This document shows, one piece after another, positions 16,230 through 25,102 of a DNA stretch of 39,361 nucleotides. The translations under genes and the position numbers were made by a program. The notes under the pieces were generated by a model. It did not search any database. It had not been told where the DNA came from and saw only the letters and a list, made by a program, of their open reading frames with translations. Numbering within the stretch: position 1 is the stretch's first letter; every line of letters begins with the position of its first letter. Source of the stretch: Paraglaciecola sp. 20A4 (GTDB lineage: Bacteria > Pseudomonadota > Gammaproteobacteria > Enterobacterales > Alteromonadaceae); NCBI RefSeq assembly GCF_011378905.1, contig NZ_WTPY01000037.1, forward strand, positions 1 to 39,361, written 5' to 3'.

Positions 16230-17994
16230 AAAAACGCGCTTTCGCTCTCAAGATTGGTTCGACAACAAAGAACACATAGACCTCACCGCTTTATATTTAG
16301 AGCGCTTTATGAATTATGGCATTACGCCAGAAGAGCTACGCTCAGGTAAACCTATTATAGGCATCGCGCAATCAGGTAGTGATCTTGCCCCTTGTAATCG
16401 AATTCACGTAGAACTTGCCGCTAGGGTAAAAGACGGTATTCGCGCTGCTGGCGGTATACCTATTGAGTTCCCAAGTCATCCCATTTTTGAAAATTGCCGA
16501 CGTCCGACAGCCGCATTAGATAGAAACCTTGCCTATCTGGGCTTGGTAGAAATATTGTACGGCTACCCAATTGACGGTGTGGTATTTACAACCGGATGTG
16601 ACAAAACCACACCCTCTAGTCTTATGGCTGCTTCTACTGTGGATATTCCATCAATCGTCTTATCTGGCGGTCCAATGTTAGATGGTTGGCATAATAATGA
16701 ATTAGTCGGATCTGGCACTGTGATCTGGCGCTCAAGAAAACGACTCGCAGCGGGTGAAATAGACGAAGAAGAATTTCTCAATTTAGCCATGAGTTCAGCG
16801 CCTTCAGCTGGACACTGCAATACGATGGGCACGGCCTTAACAATGAACTCGGTAGCAGAAGCACTGGGTATGTCTCTAACCGGTTGTGCAGCTATTCCTG
16901 CTCCTTATCGAGAGCGAGGACAAATAGCCTATCGTACTGGTGAGCGTATTGTAAAAATGGTCTACGAAGACCTCGTCCCTTCACGTATTCTCACGCGAGC
17001 CGCTTTTATCAACGCAATGAAACTTATTGCGGCTATTGGCGGTTCTACGAATGCGCAGCCCCACCTTATGGCAATGGCAAAACATGCTGGTGTTGAAATA
17101 AATGCTCAAGATTGGAATGACCTCGCCAGACCCATTCCATTGTTAGTAAATGTACAACCTGCAGGAGAATTTCTCGGAGAGCGCTTTCATCGAGCTGGCG
17201 GTGTGCCAGCCGTATTATGGGAGTTACTTGAAGCAGGCGAGTTAGATGGAGATGTTCTGACCGTATCAGGTGACTTATTGAAGCACAATTTACAAGGGAA
17301 ACAAGCCAGCGATAGAGCTGTTATCAAAGCCTTTGACGCTCCCATGTTAAAAAATGCAGGATTCGCCGTACTCTCGGGTAATTTTTTCGATTTTGCAATA
17401 ATGAAAACTAGCGTTATATCCCCTGAATTCAAACAACGCTTTCTATCACAACCGGGCAGTGAAGGTATATTTAACGCAAAGGCGGTGGTGTTTGAAAATG
17501 CTGAGGATTACCATAAAAACATCAATGACCCGACATTAAAAATTGACGCTTCATGCATTCTGGTATTGCGTGGCGCAGGCCCTGTAGGCTGGCCTGGCTC
17601 AGCAGAAGTTGTCAATATGCAACCCCCAAATTATCTAATCGAACAAGGGATAACGAGTTTACCCACGCTGGGCGACGGTAGACAATCTGGTACTTCTGAC
17701 AGCCCCTCTATCTTGCATGTTTCTCCTGAAAGTTCCACCGGTGGGGGCCTCGCCTACATTGAAACCGGCGATATGCTGCGTATCGATTTGGTCAATGGAA
17801 AATGTGACGTTGCTTTGAGCAACGAAGAAATGACATTGCGTAAACAGAACAAGACGCTCTCTACACCTGTATCAGACACCCCTTGGCAAGAAATTTATCG
17901 CAGTACAGTCAGTGACCTTTCTCAAGGCGGCGTCATAGAATTGGCCACAAAATACCAGAAAATCTCACACAAATTGCCTCGTCACAACCATTAG
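16216..17994 (+). CDS. xylD: Pentonate dehydratase, IlvD/Edd family (xylonate dehydratase type)
   Basis: 592 aa. Removes water from a pentonate (D-xylonate most likely) to give 2-keto-3-deoxypentonate. Cys60 (LAPCNRIH), Cys128 (TTGCDKTTPS) and Cys201 (AGHCNTMGTA) sit exactly where the three [2Fe-2S] ligands of Caulobacter xylonate dehydratase lie. IGGSTNAQPHL and SGTSDSPSILHVSPE complete the family pattern. The length distinguishes it from the shorter branched-chain IlvD clade. L-arabonate dehydratases belong to the same subgroup, so D-xylonate is preferred from the operon context (GH43 beta-xylosidase plus an FAH-type dehydratase), not proven. Starts inside the end of the xylosidase gene (14-base overlap), indicating translational coupling. 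Confidence 0.9.
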   Translation: MTAHKKTRFRSQDWFDNKEHIDLTALYLERFMNYGITPEELRSGKPIIGIAQSGSDLAPCNRIHVELAARVKDGIRAAGGIPIEFPSHPIFENCRRPTAALDRNLAYLGLVEILYGYPIDGVVFTTGCDKTTPSSLMAASTVDIPSIVLSGGPMLDGWHNNELVGSGTVIWRSRKRLAAGEIDEEEFLNLAMSSAPSAGHCNTMGTALTMNSVAEALGMSLTGCAAIPAPYRERGQIAYRTGERIVKMVYEDLVPSRILTRAAFINAMKLIAAIGGSTNAQPHLMAMAKHAGVEINAQDWNDLARPIPLLVNVQPAGEFLGERFHRAGGVPAVLWELLEAGELDGDVLTVSGDLLKHNLQGKQASDRAVIKAFDAPMLKNAGFAVLSGNFFDFAIMKTSVISPEFKQRFLSQPGSEGIFNAKAVVFENAEDYHKNINDPTLKIDASCILVLRGAGPVGWPGSAEVVNMQPPNYLIEQGITSLPTLGDGRQSGTSDSPSILHVSPESSTGGGLAYIETGDMLRIDLVNGKCDVALSNEEMTLRKQNKTLSTPVSDTPWQEIYRSTVSDLSQGGVIELATKYQKISHKLPRHNH

Positions 17995-18025
17995 CATGGC
18001 ATTCTTTATTAAAAGGTTTTTGTAA

Positions 18026-19207
18026 ATGAATATAGTAAAATATCTACCCGAAGACGGGTTTGCTGGGACATTGATTGCCAGAGTTTGGCTTCCCGAATCA
18101 TCTAACAATACTATTGCGGGACCTACGCCTGTTTGGTTGTCACAATCAGGCGTGTATGACTTATCTAGGATAGCCCCCACATGCTCAGCATTATTAGATA
18201 AAGGGATATCCAAAGCAGACTTAAAAGAGAATGCGTTGCCGTATCTTGGCAGCGTTGAAACACTCTTTACTAACTCTCTGGAAAAGCCGCTAGATAAAGC
18301 ATATTTACACTTACTATCACCGTTTGATTTACAAGCAATTAAAGCCTGCGGTGTGACGTTTGTAGGCTCCATGCTCGAACGTGTAATAGAAGAAAAAGCA
18401 GGGGGCGACCCGAAAGTGGCTCAAGCCATACGCCACAAAATTACGCATACGATAGGTACTTCGGTTGATAATTTAATACCCGGCTCAGTTGAAGCTGAAG
18501 AGTTAAAACAAGTGCTGCTAAAAGAAAATATGTGGTCACAATACCTTGAAGTTGGTATTGGGCCTTATGCTGAGGTGTTCACTAAAGCACAACCTCTATC
18601 TTCGGTTGGTTTTGGTGCTGATATAGGCATTCATCCAATATCAAGCTGGAATAACCCTGAACCAGAAGTCGTTTTAGCGGTAAACAGTCGAGGAAAAATA
18701 GTCGGTGCCACCTTAGGTAATGATGTCAACCTTCGAGATATTGAAGGCCGCAGTGCTTTACTGTTAGGTAAAGCAAAAGACAATAATGCTTCATGTGCCA
18801 TTGGCCCCATCATTAGATTGTTTGATGACACTTTTAGTCTCGCCCAGCTTAAATCTGCTCAAGTAAAACTTAACGTCAGTGGAGCACAAGACCACTATCA
18901 ACTTGATGCTACCAATGACATGACAAAAATCAGTCGCGACGTTGAAGATCTAGTTTCCCAAACGATCTCCGACTGCCACCAATATCCCGACGGGCTAGCC
19001 TTATTTACCGGCACCTTGTTTACCCCCACTCAAGACAGAGATGAAGAAGACAAAGGGTTCACCCATAAACCCGGTGATATTGTCAGTATCTCTGCACAAA
19101 AACTCGGTTCGTTAGTTAACACAGTGCACTTTTCAAATGAAATTCCGCCTTGGGAATTTGGTATTAGTGCATTAATGAACAATCTCGCGCAACGTAACTT
19201 AATATAG
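18026..19207 (+). CDS. xylX: 2-keto-3-deoxypentonate dehydratase, FAH fold (XylX-like)
   Basis: 393 aa member of the fumarylacetoacetate-hydrolase superfamily, of the type represented by Caulobacter XylX and Sulfolobus KdaD. It converts 2-keto-3-deoxy-D-xylonate (identical to 2-keto-3-deoxy-D-arabinonate) to 2-oxoglutarate semialdehyde. The C-terminal catalytic domain has the metal set Glu212 and Glu214 in NPEPEVVLAVN and Asp233 in LGNDVNLRDIEGRS. The N-terminal 150 residues form the extra domain usual for this subgroup. Use of an FAH-fold enzyme instead of a DHDPS-like L-KDA dehydratase favours D-xylose over L-arabinose as the feed sugar. It lies between the dehydratase (31-base gap) and the semialdehyde dehydrogenase (10-base gap). 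Confidence 0.87.
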   Translation: MNIVKYLPEDGFAGTLIARVWLPESSNNTIAGPTPVWLSQSGVYDLSRIAPTCSALLDKGISKADLKENALPYLGSVETLFTNSLEKPLDKAYLHLLSPFDLQAIKACGVTFVGSMLERVIEEKAGGDPKVAQAIRHKITHTIGTSVDNLIPGSVEAEELKQVLLKENMWSQYLEVGIGPYAEVFTKAQPLSSVGFGADIGIHPISSWNNPEPEVVLAVNSRGKIVGATLGNDVNLRDIEGRSALLLGKAKDNNASCAIGPIIRLFDDTFSLAQLKSAQVKLNVSGAQDHYQLDATNDMTKISRDVEDLVSQTISDCHQYPDGLALFTGTLFTPTQDRDEEDKGFTHKPGDIVSISAQKLGSLVNTVHFSNEIPPWEFGISALMNNLAQRNLI

Positions 19208-19217
19208 GAGTCTATTT

Positions 19218-20804
19218 ATGACCCAAATCAATCAACAGTCTTACATAGCCGGTGAATGGGTTTCCCCAACTGGGCCTGCTTTTCGCCCTCAAAATCCTGC
19301 CACCTCTGAGCTGTTAAGCACATTCCATAACTGTCAGAGCAACGAAGTAAGCACCGCAACGAGTGCTGCTTGGGATGCATATCTTCAGTTTTCTCTTATA
19401 CAGCCCAAAAAACGCAGTGAATTCTTAATTGCTATTGCTGAGGAAATCCAAGCATTAGGCGACGATTTGCTTACTCTTTGTAACGAAGAATGTGGCTTGG
19501 GTTTACCAAGATTAACTGGAGAGCGAGCTCGCACGGTCAACCAAATTAATGCTTTTGCTGAAATAGTAAAAGAGAGCAGCTGGGTTCAAGCCAGCATAGA
19601 TACGGCTGAGCCACAAAGACAACCATTGCCCAAACCCGACCTGCGCAAGATGCTAAAGCCCATAGGACCTATTGCGGTATTCGGTGCTTCTAACTTCCCG
19701 TTTGCATTTGGCGCCCTTGGTGGTGACACTATATCAGCGCTAGCAGCGGGTAACCCTGTAGTCCTAAAGGGACACCCTGCCCACCCTACAACAAATGAAC
19801 TGTTTGCCCGAGCAATTGACAACGCCATTACGAAATGTGGAATGCCCAAAGGTATATTCTCGTTACTACAAGGCGACGAAATTTCGCTCTCGGTGCAACT
19901 AGTCACCGATCCTCTTATTCAAGGTGTTGGCTTCACCGGATCGTTACAAGGCGGCCGTGCAATCATGAATGCAGCAGCCAATCGCGATACCCCTATTCCA
20001 GTGTATGCCGAAATGGGTAGCACTAATCCAATGTTTTTCACCCACAATATTCTGCAACAGAGCTCCAATGATTTAGCTAACAAACTAGCCGCGTCAGTAT
20101 GCATGGGCTCAGGCCAATTCTGTACATCTCCTGGTATCATTGTTATCCAAAAGCATCCAAACTTTATTGAGACTTTAACACAAGGGCTTAATAACCAACC
20201 CAGAACCCCAATGTTGAACAAGAACATCGGCTCTGCTTTTGTTAAAGGGGTAAAGCGTTTCATCGGTTACGATGATATTCAATGGCTTAACAAACAAGAT
20301 GATGCCTTGAACGAGCCTCTCATGCCTGCAAGTGTGTTGCTAAAAACATCCGCGGCAACATTCTTAAATAATGAGGCCATGCAGAGCGAAATATTCGGAC
20401 CAGCAACGTTACTCGTCGAATGTGACAGCGAGCAGCAAATGTTGGCCGTAGCTAACGCATTAGAAGGAAACCTGACGACTTCAATTCATGCCACAGAGCA
20501 GGACCAATCATTCATTAATGAACTATTACCTGTATTAGAGCAAAAGGCTGGCAGAATTATATTTAACGGTTTTCCTACTGGCGTAGAAGTTTGCGGATCG
20601 CAGCACCATGGCGGTCCTTATCCGGCATCATCAAACGCAGCGTCGACCAGCGTCGGAATCGATGCCATACATCGATTCGCTAAATTTGTTGCCTATCAGG
20701 ATACGCCGGCTTACTTGTTACCTCAGGCGTTAGCGGACGAAAATCCGTATAAAATAGTCCGTCGCGTTAACGGTTGCTTTACAGCTTCGCCAATTAAGCA
20801 ATGA
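19218..20804 (+). CDS. 2-oxoglutarate semialdehyde dehydrogenase (ALDH superfamily)
   Basis: 528 aa aldehyde dehydrogenase of the NADP-preferring 2-oxoglutarate-semialdehyde branch. The catalytic Cys302 is in GSGQFCTSPG and the general-base Glu265 in VYAEMGSTNP; FGASNFPFAFG and GFTGSLQGGR belong to the cofactor site. It oxidises the semialdehyde to 2-oxoglutarate, the last step of the Weimberg route, feeding the TCA cycle without carbon loss. The ribosome site TAGGAG is seven bases before the ATG. The same fold serves L-arabinose and D-glucarate routes, so the placement right behind the XylX-like gene is what assigns it. Confidence 0.9.
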   Translation: MTQINQQSYIAGEWVSPTGPAFRPQNPATSELLSTFHNCQSNEVSTATSAAWDAYLQFSLIQPKKRSEFLIAIAEEIQALGDDLLTLCNEECGLGLPRLTGERARTVNQINAFAEIVKESSWVQASIDTAEPQRQPLPKPDLRKMLKPIGPIAVFGASNFPFAFGALGGDTISALAAGNPVVLKGHPAHPTTNELFARAIDNAITKCGMPKGIFSLLQGDEISLSVQLVTDPLIQGVGFTGSLQGGRAIMNAAANRDTPIPVYAEMGSTNPMFFTHNILQQSSNDLANKLAASVCMGSGQFCTSPGIIVIQKHPNFIETLTQGLNNQPRTPMLNKNIGSAFVKGVKRFIGYDDIQWLNKQDDALNEPLMPASVLLKTSAATFLNNEAMQSEIFGPATLLVECDSEQQMLAVANALEGNLTTSIHATEQDQSFINELLPVLEQKAGRIIFNGFPTGVEVCGSQHHGGPYPASSNAASTSVGIDAIHRFAKFVAYQDTPAYLLPQALADENPYKIVRRVNGCFTASPIKQ

Positions 20805-20820
20805 TAGCTTGAGCACATTA

Positions 20821-21699
20821 ATGTCTAGCCCTCAAATAGAACATCTGAGTAAGTATCGCCTTGGCGAAGCCGTTGTCTGGTCCACTGCTGAACAAGCAGT
20901 GTACTGGACAGATATTTTCGGCAAAGTTATTTTTCCAAAGAAAAATCAGGGAGGCACTAAAAGCTGGATATTAGAAAAAAGCTTAACGAGCTTAGGATTT
21001 ACAAAAACAGGTGAGTTGGTTGGAACATTCGTCGATGGTTTATATAAATTAGATTTAGCTTATGGTGCACATCAACTCATCTCCTCACCAGCGTTGAACT
21101 ATGACGATGTAAGGTTCAATGATGGCGCGGTTGATACACATGGATATTACTGGGCGGGCACTATGCACATGCTAGATCCGGTCAATAATCCAGTTGGGCA
21201 GCTATTTCGTTTTCATCCAAACCAGAAATTTGCAGTGCAAGACTACGGTTTTCATGTGCCCGATGGTCCCTGCTTTAGCAAAGATGGGAAATGGATGTTC
21301 CACACCGACACGCTTGTCAGGCAAACCATTTTCAAATGTGAATTAACCCCAAATGGGGAAATGTTGTCACGTCGCAGATTTGTGCAAATTCAACAACAGG
21401 GGACTTACCCCGATGGTATGACTTTAGATGCTGAGGGAAATTTATGGGTCGCACTCTGGGGCGGATGGGGAGTGAATCAATATTCACCAGACGGCAAGCT
21501 AATCAAACACATTAGGCTGCCCGTATCCCAAGTCACTAAATGTATATTTGGCGGCGCAGACATGAATACCTTATTTATTACTAGCGCATCAGAGTATCTG
21601 CAACCTGAAGATGTAATTGCCCAACCTATAGCTGGAGCCCTATTTTCATCAAAGACAAATACACAAGGATATGCCGAGAATGCATTTTCAATAATGTAA
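20821..21699 (+). CDS. SMP-30/gluconolactonase family sugar lactonase
   Basis: 292 aa cytoplasmic six-bladed propeller. It would hydrolyse xylono-1,4- or 1,5-lactone to xylonate (the XylC step). Family landmarks are LGEAVVWSTAEQAVYWTD (metal-ligand Glu), DDVRFNDGAVDTHGYYWAGTM, FHVPDGPCFSKDGKWMFHTDT and TYPDGMTLDAEGNLWVALW, the Asn/Asp ligand sites. The ATG at 20821 is chosen; an in-frame TTG at 20809, 4 bases after the preceding stop codon, would add four residues. Neither has a strong ribosome site, so translational coupling to the aldehyde dehydrogenase gene is likely. Third SMP-30 protein in the window. Confidence 0.85.
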   Translation: MSSPQIEHLSKYRLGEAVVWSTAEQAVYWTDIFGKVIFPKKNQGGTKSWILEKSLTSLGFTKTGELVGTFVDGLYKLDLAYGAHQLISSPALNYDDVRFNDGAVDTHGYYWAGTMHMLDPVNNPVGQLFRFHPNQKFAVQDYGFHVPDGPCFSKDGKWMFHTDTLVRQTIFKCELTPNGEMLSRRRFVQIQQQGTYPDGMTLDAEGNLWVALWGGWGVNQYSPDGKLIKHIRLPVSQVTKCIFGGADMNTLFITSASEYLQPEDVIAQPIAGALFSSKTNTQGYAENAFSIM

Positions 21700-21725
21700 C
21701 TGGCCACGCCAACCGACTAAACGAG

Positions 21726-21743
21726 TGGCACGAAAACGTGCCA
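21726..21743 (+). other. Intercistronic hairpin
   Basis: TGGCACG-AAAA-CGTGCCA, a 7-bp perfect stem with a tetraloop in the 76-base gap between the lactonase and symporter genes. There is no T-run behind it, so it is more likely an mRNA stability or processing element than a terminator. Confidence 0.4.
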
Positions 21744-21775
21744 ATAATAATTATCCACGTAAAGGAAAGGGTGAC

Positions 21776-23110
21776 ATGGGATCCACGGTTAAACTAACCA
21801 CAAAAGAAAAAATAGCCTACGGCCTAGGGGATACCGGAAGTAACATAGTATTTCAGGTCGTGATTAATTTCATGATGTTCTTCTACACAGATGTTTTTGG
21901 GATAACGGCAGCTGCTGCGGGCACTTTAATGCTGGTCGTTCGGGCTTTCGATGCCATCACTGATCCTTTAATGGGCGCTATAGCCGATAGAACAAAATCG
22001 CGCTGGGGTCGTTACCGTCCATACTTACTATGGATGGCAATTCCGTATGGATTATTAGCCGTCATCGCATTCACCACACCCGACACCACTGAATCTAACA
22101 AGCTTATATATGCGTACATAACCTACGCACTCATGATGGTCGCTTACACTGCCATTAACATACCTTATTCAGCGTTAGGTGGCATACTTACCAGTGACAT
22201 TCGAGAACGTGCATCGGTACAGTCATGGCGCTTTGCTATGGCAAAAGCGGGTGGTCTTATTATCGCCGTTTTAACCCTGCCACTTGTCGCTTTTTTTGGA
22301 AACGGAGATGATCAACTTGGCTTCTCTTTAGCTATGGTGGTTTTGTCTGTCATCGCTATCATATGTTTTGTTGCCTGCTTTGCTTATACCCGAGAACGAA
22401 TGACTCACTCTTCAGAGCCCGTCCCAGTGAAGAAAGACATCGGCGCTGTGCTGCATAATGATCAATGGTGGGTAGTAGCGCTTATTACGTTTGTACTGCT
22501 GGCGACCGTCGCAATGCGTGGAGGTGTTATGCCCTACTACGTAAGCTATTATTTACAAACTGAATCTTTGGTTGGCACCTTTGTTACTGTCAGCATGATT
22601 GGGGGAATTTTCGGGGCGTTTATGGCGAATTGGGGCAGTAAAATTATGTGCAAAGTTAAGCTCATGAAACTTGCTTGTGTGGGTATCGCGCTAACGAATA
22701 TTATTTTGTATTTTGTCCCTCAAGACTTAATGTATGTCGCGCTAACCATCACCTTACTAACGCAATTTTTTCATATGATTTTAATTCCCATGCTGTTTTC
22801 GGCGATACCTGACACAGTAGATTATTGTGAACACAAAAGTGGTTATGGTCCGATGGCCATGAGTTTTTCAGGTCATCTTCTGAGCTTAAAATTTGGTATA
22901 GCAATAGGGGGAGCGCTAACAGGCTGGATTTTGGCAGGTTATGGCTACCAACCGAATATTCAGCAATCAGAATCAGCCCTAGACGGTATTCGCATTATTT
23001 TCGCCGCAAGTCCGGCTATTGGTGCTCTGATTTGCTTAGCTCTATTGTTTTTTTATAAATTAGACGATAAATGGTCTAACTCCTTACAAATATCAAAAGG
23101 CCAAGCGTAA
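21776..23110 (+). CDS. GPH-family sugar:cation symporter (XylP/MelB-like MFS)
   Basis: 444 aa inner-membrane transporter with about twelve membrane segments, of the glycoside-pentoside-hexuronide:cation symporter family. Signatures are EKIAYGLGDTGSN at the start, the loop motif DPLMGAIADRTKSRWGRYRPYLLW after segment two, and IPYSALGG. The ATG at 21776 is preferred because AAGGAAAGG stands 5 bases ahead; a GTG at 21725 would add 17 basic residues that do not fit the family N-terminus. It likely imports xylose or xylo-oligosaccharides from the periplasm for the GH43 xylosidase, in series with the TonB receptor. The next gene overlaps its stop by 1 base. Confidence 0.88.
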   Translation: MGSTVKLTTKEKIAYGLGDTGSNIVFQVVINFMMFFYTDVFGITAAAAGTLMLVVRAFDAITDPLMGAIADRTKSRWGRYRPYLLWMAIPYGLLAVIAFTTPDTTESNKLIYAYITYALMMVAYTAINIPYSALGGILTSDIRERASVQSWRFAMAKAGGLIIAVLTLPLVAFFGNGDDQLGFSLAMVVLSVIAIICFVACFAYTRERMTHSSEPVPVKKDIGAVLHNDQWWVVALITFVLLATVAMRGGVMPYYVSYYLQTESLVGTFVTVSMIGGIFGAFMANWGSKIMCKVKLMKLACVGIALTNIILYFVPQDLMYVALTITLLTQFFHMILIPMLFSAIPDTVDYCEHKSGYGPMAMSFSGHLLSLKFGIAIGGALTGWILAGYGYQPNIQQSESALDGIRIIFAASPAIGALICLALLFFYKLDDKWSNSLQISKGQA

Positions 23111-24078
23111 TGATATTGCTCATGTGGATAGACGACGTATTCATGGATACTAAATCACGTAGTACATTAGAGCAGTATGCAAGAGCCTACAACATAATGC
23201 TTACTACAGATATGCAACAAGTGCTGCAATGCGCTAACGATATTGAAGTCGTCCTAGGAGACTTTCCTCGTCAGGAATTATCATCGTTGCCAAATCTACG
23301 CTGGTTTCAGCAATTTGGCACTGGCGTAGAATGGCTACAAGATTACCCTGAATTAGTGCATAAACCTTTCTTACTAACCAATTGTTCTGATGGCCACTTC
23401 GATGTCGTTGCAGACCATCTGATGGCGTTGGTTTTGGGCGTATTGCGCGGCATACCTACAGCGGTTAGAAATCAGCAACAGGCTAATTGGCAGCAGACTA
23501 GTTTGACTGAGTGTGACTCTTTATTCCAAATTCGAGGTAAAATAGTGCTGATTGTTGGGCTTGGCTCAGTTGGTATAGCCATCGCGGCGCGCCTAAAAGC
23601 ATTCGGTGCCCATGTCATTGGCATAAGACGCGATCCTACGAAAGCCAGCGACAACGTAGATGAAGTTTATCCATTAGATAAACTAAATGAAGTGGCCAAA
23701 GTAGCTAACATTGTCGTTTCTTGCCTACCTCGAACGACCCAAACTTATCATCTATTTAATGAGCATTTTTTTGCCTGTATGAAAAAACCTGCTTTCTTTT
23801 TTAACATTGGTAGAGGGAGCGCTGTTAATGAAGATGATTTAGCAGACGCGCTAACAACAGGTACTCTTTATGGTGCGGGCATAGACGTTTGTTCACAAGA
23901 GCCACTAGAGAAAGACTCTCCTTTGTGGGCCCTTGACAACTTATTGATCACGCCACACATCGGAGGTACTTACGATCAGGTGATTGAGACTTGGCGGGAT
24001 GTTGCTTTAGATAACTTACAACTTTATACGACTGAGCAGCCACTGAGAAATCAAGTAACAAAGGCGTCTGGTTACTAA
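23110..24078 (+). CDS. D-isomer-specific 2-hydroxyacid dehydrogenase
   Basis: 322 aa NAD(P)-dependent oxidoreductase. The Rossmann motif is VGLGSVGIAIAARL, and the catalytic Arg, Glu and His appear in INIGRGSAVNEDDL, DVCSQEPLEKDSPLW and ITPHIGGTYD. It resembles glyoxylate/hydroxypyruvate reductases. It is the last gene of the xylosidase operon, starting at TAATG overlapping the symporter stop. Its role in a Weimberg route is not obvious. It could reduce a 2-oxoacid intermediate or oxidise or reduce a hydroxyacid side product such as glyoxylate. No other gene here makes glycolaldehyde or glyoxylate, so a Dahms-type branch is not shown. Confidence 0.85.
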   Translation: MILLMWIDDVFMDTKSRSTLEQYARAYNIMLTTDMQQVLQCANDIEVVLGDFPRQELSSLPNLRWFQQFGTGVEWLQDYPELVHKPFLLTNCSDGHFDVVADHLMALVLGVLRGIPTAVRNQQQANWQQTSLTECDSLFQIRGKIVLIVGLGSVGIAIAARLKAFGAHVIGIRRDPTKASDNVDEVYPLDKLNEVAKVANIVVSCLPRTTQTYHLFNEHFFACMKKPAFFFNIGRGSAVNEDDLADALTTGTLYGAGIDVCSQEPLEKDSPLWALDNLLITPHIGGTYDQVIETWRDVALDNLQLYTTEQPLRNQVTKASGY

Positions 24079-24106
24079 TTTACCATGACGCCTAGCTAAG
24101 CTTTTT
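24063..24106 (+). terminator. Possible terminator at end of the xylosidase operon
   Basis: GGCGTC (24063) pairs with GACGCC (24087-24092), extended by TGGT/ACCA across one bulged base, and is followed by TAGCTAAGCTTTTT. The stem spans the stop codon of the hydroxyacid dehydrogenase. The T-run is 9 bases away, so efficiency is uncertain. A weaker TAAGCT/AGCTTA repeat overlaps the stop of the convergent lactonase gene. Confidence 0.4.
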
Positions 24107-24115
24107 AGGGATAGC

Positions 24116-25102
24116 TTAATCCGTTTTTGAATCAAAATTCCAATGTGCGGGAGCCTCTCCCGCCACAGTTCCATTTAAAATGGCAACGGACTCCCCTAAC
24201 AAACAACCGAAGTACAAAGTGCGTCGCTCTAGACCACCAAACGCCAAGGAGCTAATATTCTTAAAAACCTTACTTTTTGCGGTACTAAGATGGGTACTGT
24301 TCATTTCCCCTAGCATGAAAGCATCTTCAACCCAATTGACATGACTTTCCTCTACATCTTGCACCACAAGGTCCACGCGAGATGTTTTTGGATCTACCTT
24401 TAGAATACTATTACTGACAATACTGGTTATCCAAAGTACACCGCTTTCATCCATGGTTAGTCCATCCGGGAAAATCCCCTTTTCGTACTGCGCAACGATA
24501 CGTCTATTACACAGGTTATTCCTATCGTCAATATCGAACGCTAGCGTTTGGCGCGCAAACGTCGCATTAGCATAAAGCGTTTGGCCATCTCGCGTGACAT
24601 ACACTTCGTTGGTATACCCAATGTTATCTGCCACAATTCGCGCCCCACGAGCATCTACCAACACGATAAATCCGTCGGCAATATCTCGCCTATATCCATT
24701 CGCTCGAGGTGACTGTCGTGTGCTGACAGTAATCCAGAGACGATCTTGATGGTCAAGCATAATAAAATTAGTAGGAGGTAGTGCTTTCCCTTCAATTTCG
24801 GTTAAAAAAGGTTCTATCTTATTGTCTCGATATACACGGTATATACCCCCGCTGTCATCACCTAGGTGAGCAACCAAAAAGCTACCATCCGCTAACATAC
24901 AGATGCCATTAGGTTTAAGTTTGCCTAGACCGTCTACGTCCCCACCGCCCATAAACTGAATATGTCCAGATGATGATATTTTAGTAACGCCGCCACGAAA
25001 GTCAGAGACATATAAATTACCCGCCTTCGTTGCTAACACACATTCAGGTCGCACAAGTCCAGAGCCTAAAAACTCCACATTATTTATCGACAAACTGCTC
25101 AT
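24116..25102 (-). CDS. SMP-30/gluconolactonase-like protein (cytoplasmic)
   Basis: 328 aa beta-propeller related to SMP-30/gluconolactonase and strictosidine-synthase-like proteins. Landmarks are SGLVRPECVLATKAGNLYVSD, KPNGICMLADGSFLVAHLGDD, GYTNEVYVTRDGQTLYANAT and IFPDGLTMDESGVLWITS, which supply the usual Glu/Asn/Asp metal ligands. No signal peptide. It overlaps the preceding Gfo/Idh/MocA gene by 4 bases (ATGA type), so the pair is translationally coupled and probably acts sequentially: dehydrogenase makes a sugar lactone, this protein opens it. Terminal gene of the minus-strand unit that begins at 30738. Confidence 0.82.
   Translation of the reverse strand: MSSLSINNVEFLGSGLVRPECVLATKAGNLYVSDFRGGVTKISSSGHIQFMGGGDVDGLGKLKPNGICMLADGSFLVAHLGDDSGGIYRVYRDNKIEPFLTEIEGKALPPTNFIMLDHQDRLWITVSTRQSPRANGYRRDIADGFIVLVDARGARIVADNIGYTNEVYVTRDGQTLYANATFARQTLAFDIDDRNNLCNRRIVAQYEKGIFPDGLTMDESGVLWITSIVSNSILKVDPKTSRVDLVVQDVEESHVNWVEDAFMLGEMNSTHLSTAKSKVFKNISSLAFGGLERRTLYFGCLLGESVAILNGTVAGEAPAHWNFDSKTD

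Noticed and set aside
17965-18372. 135-codon frame antisense to the FAH-fold dehydratase
   Set aside because: Overlaps a well-supported gene on the other strand and has no recognisable content.
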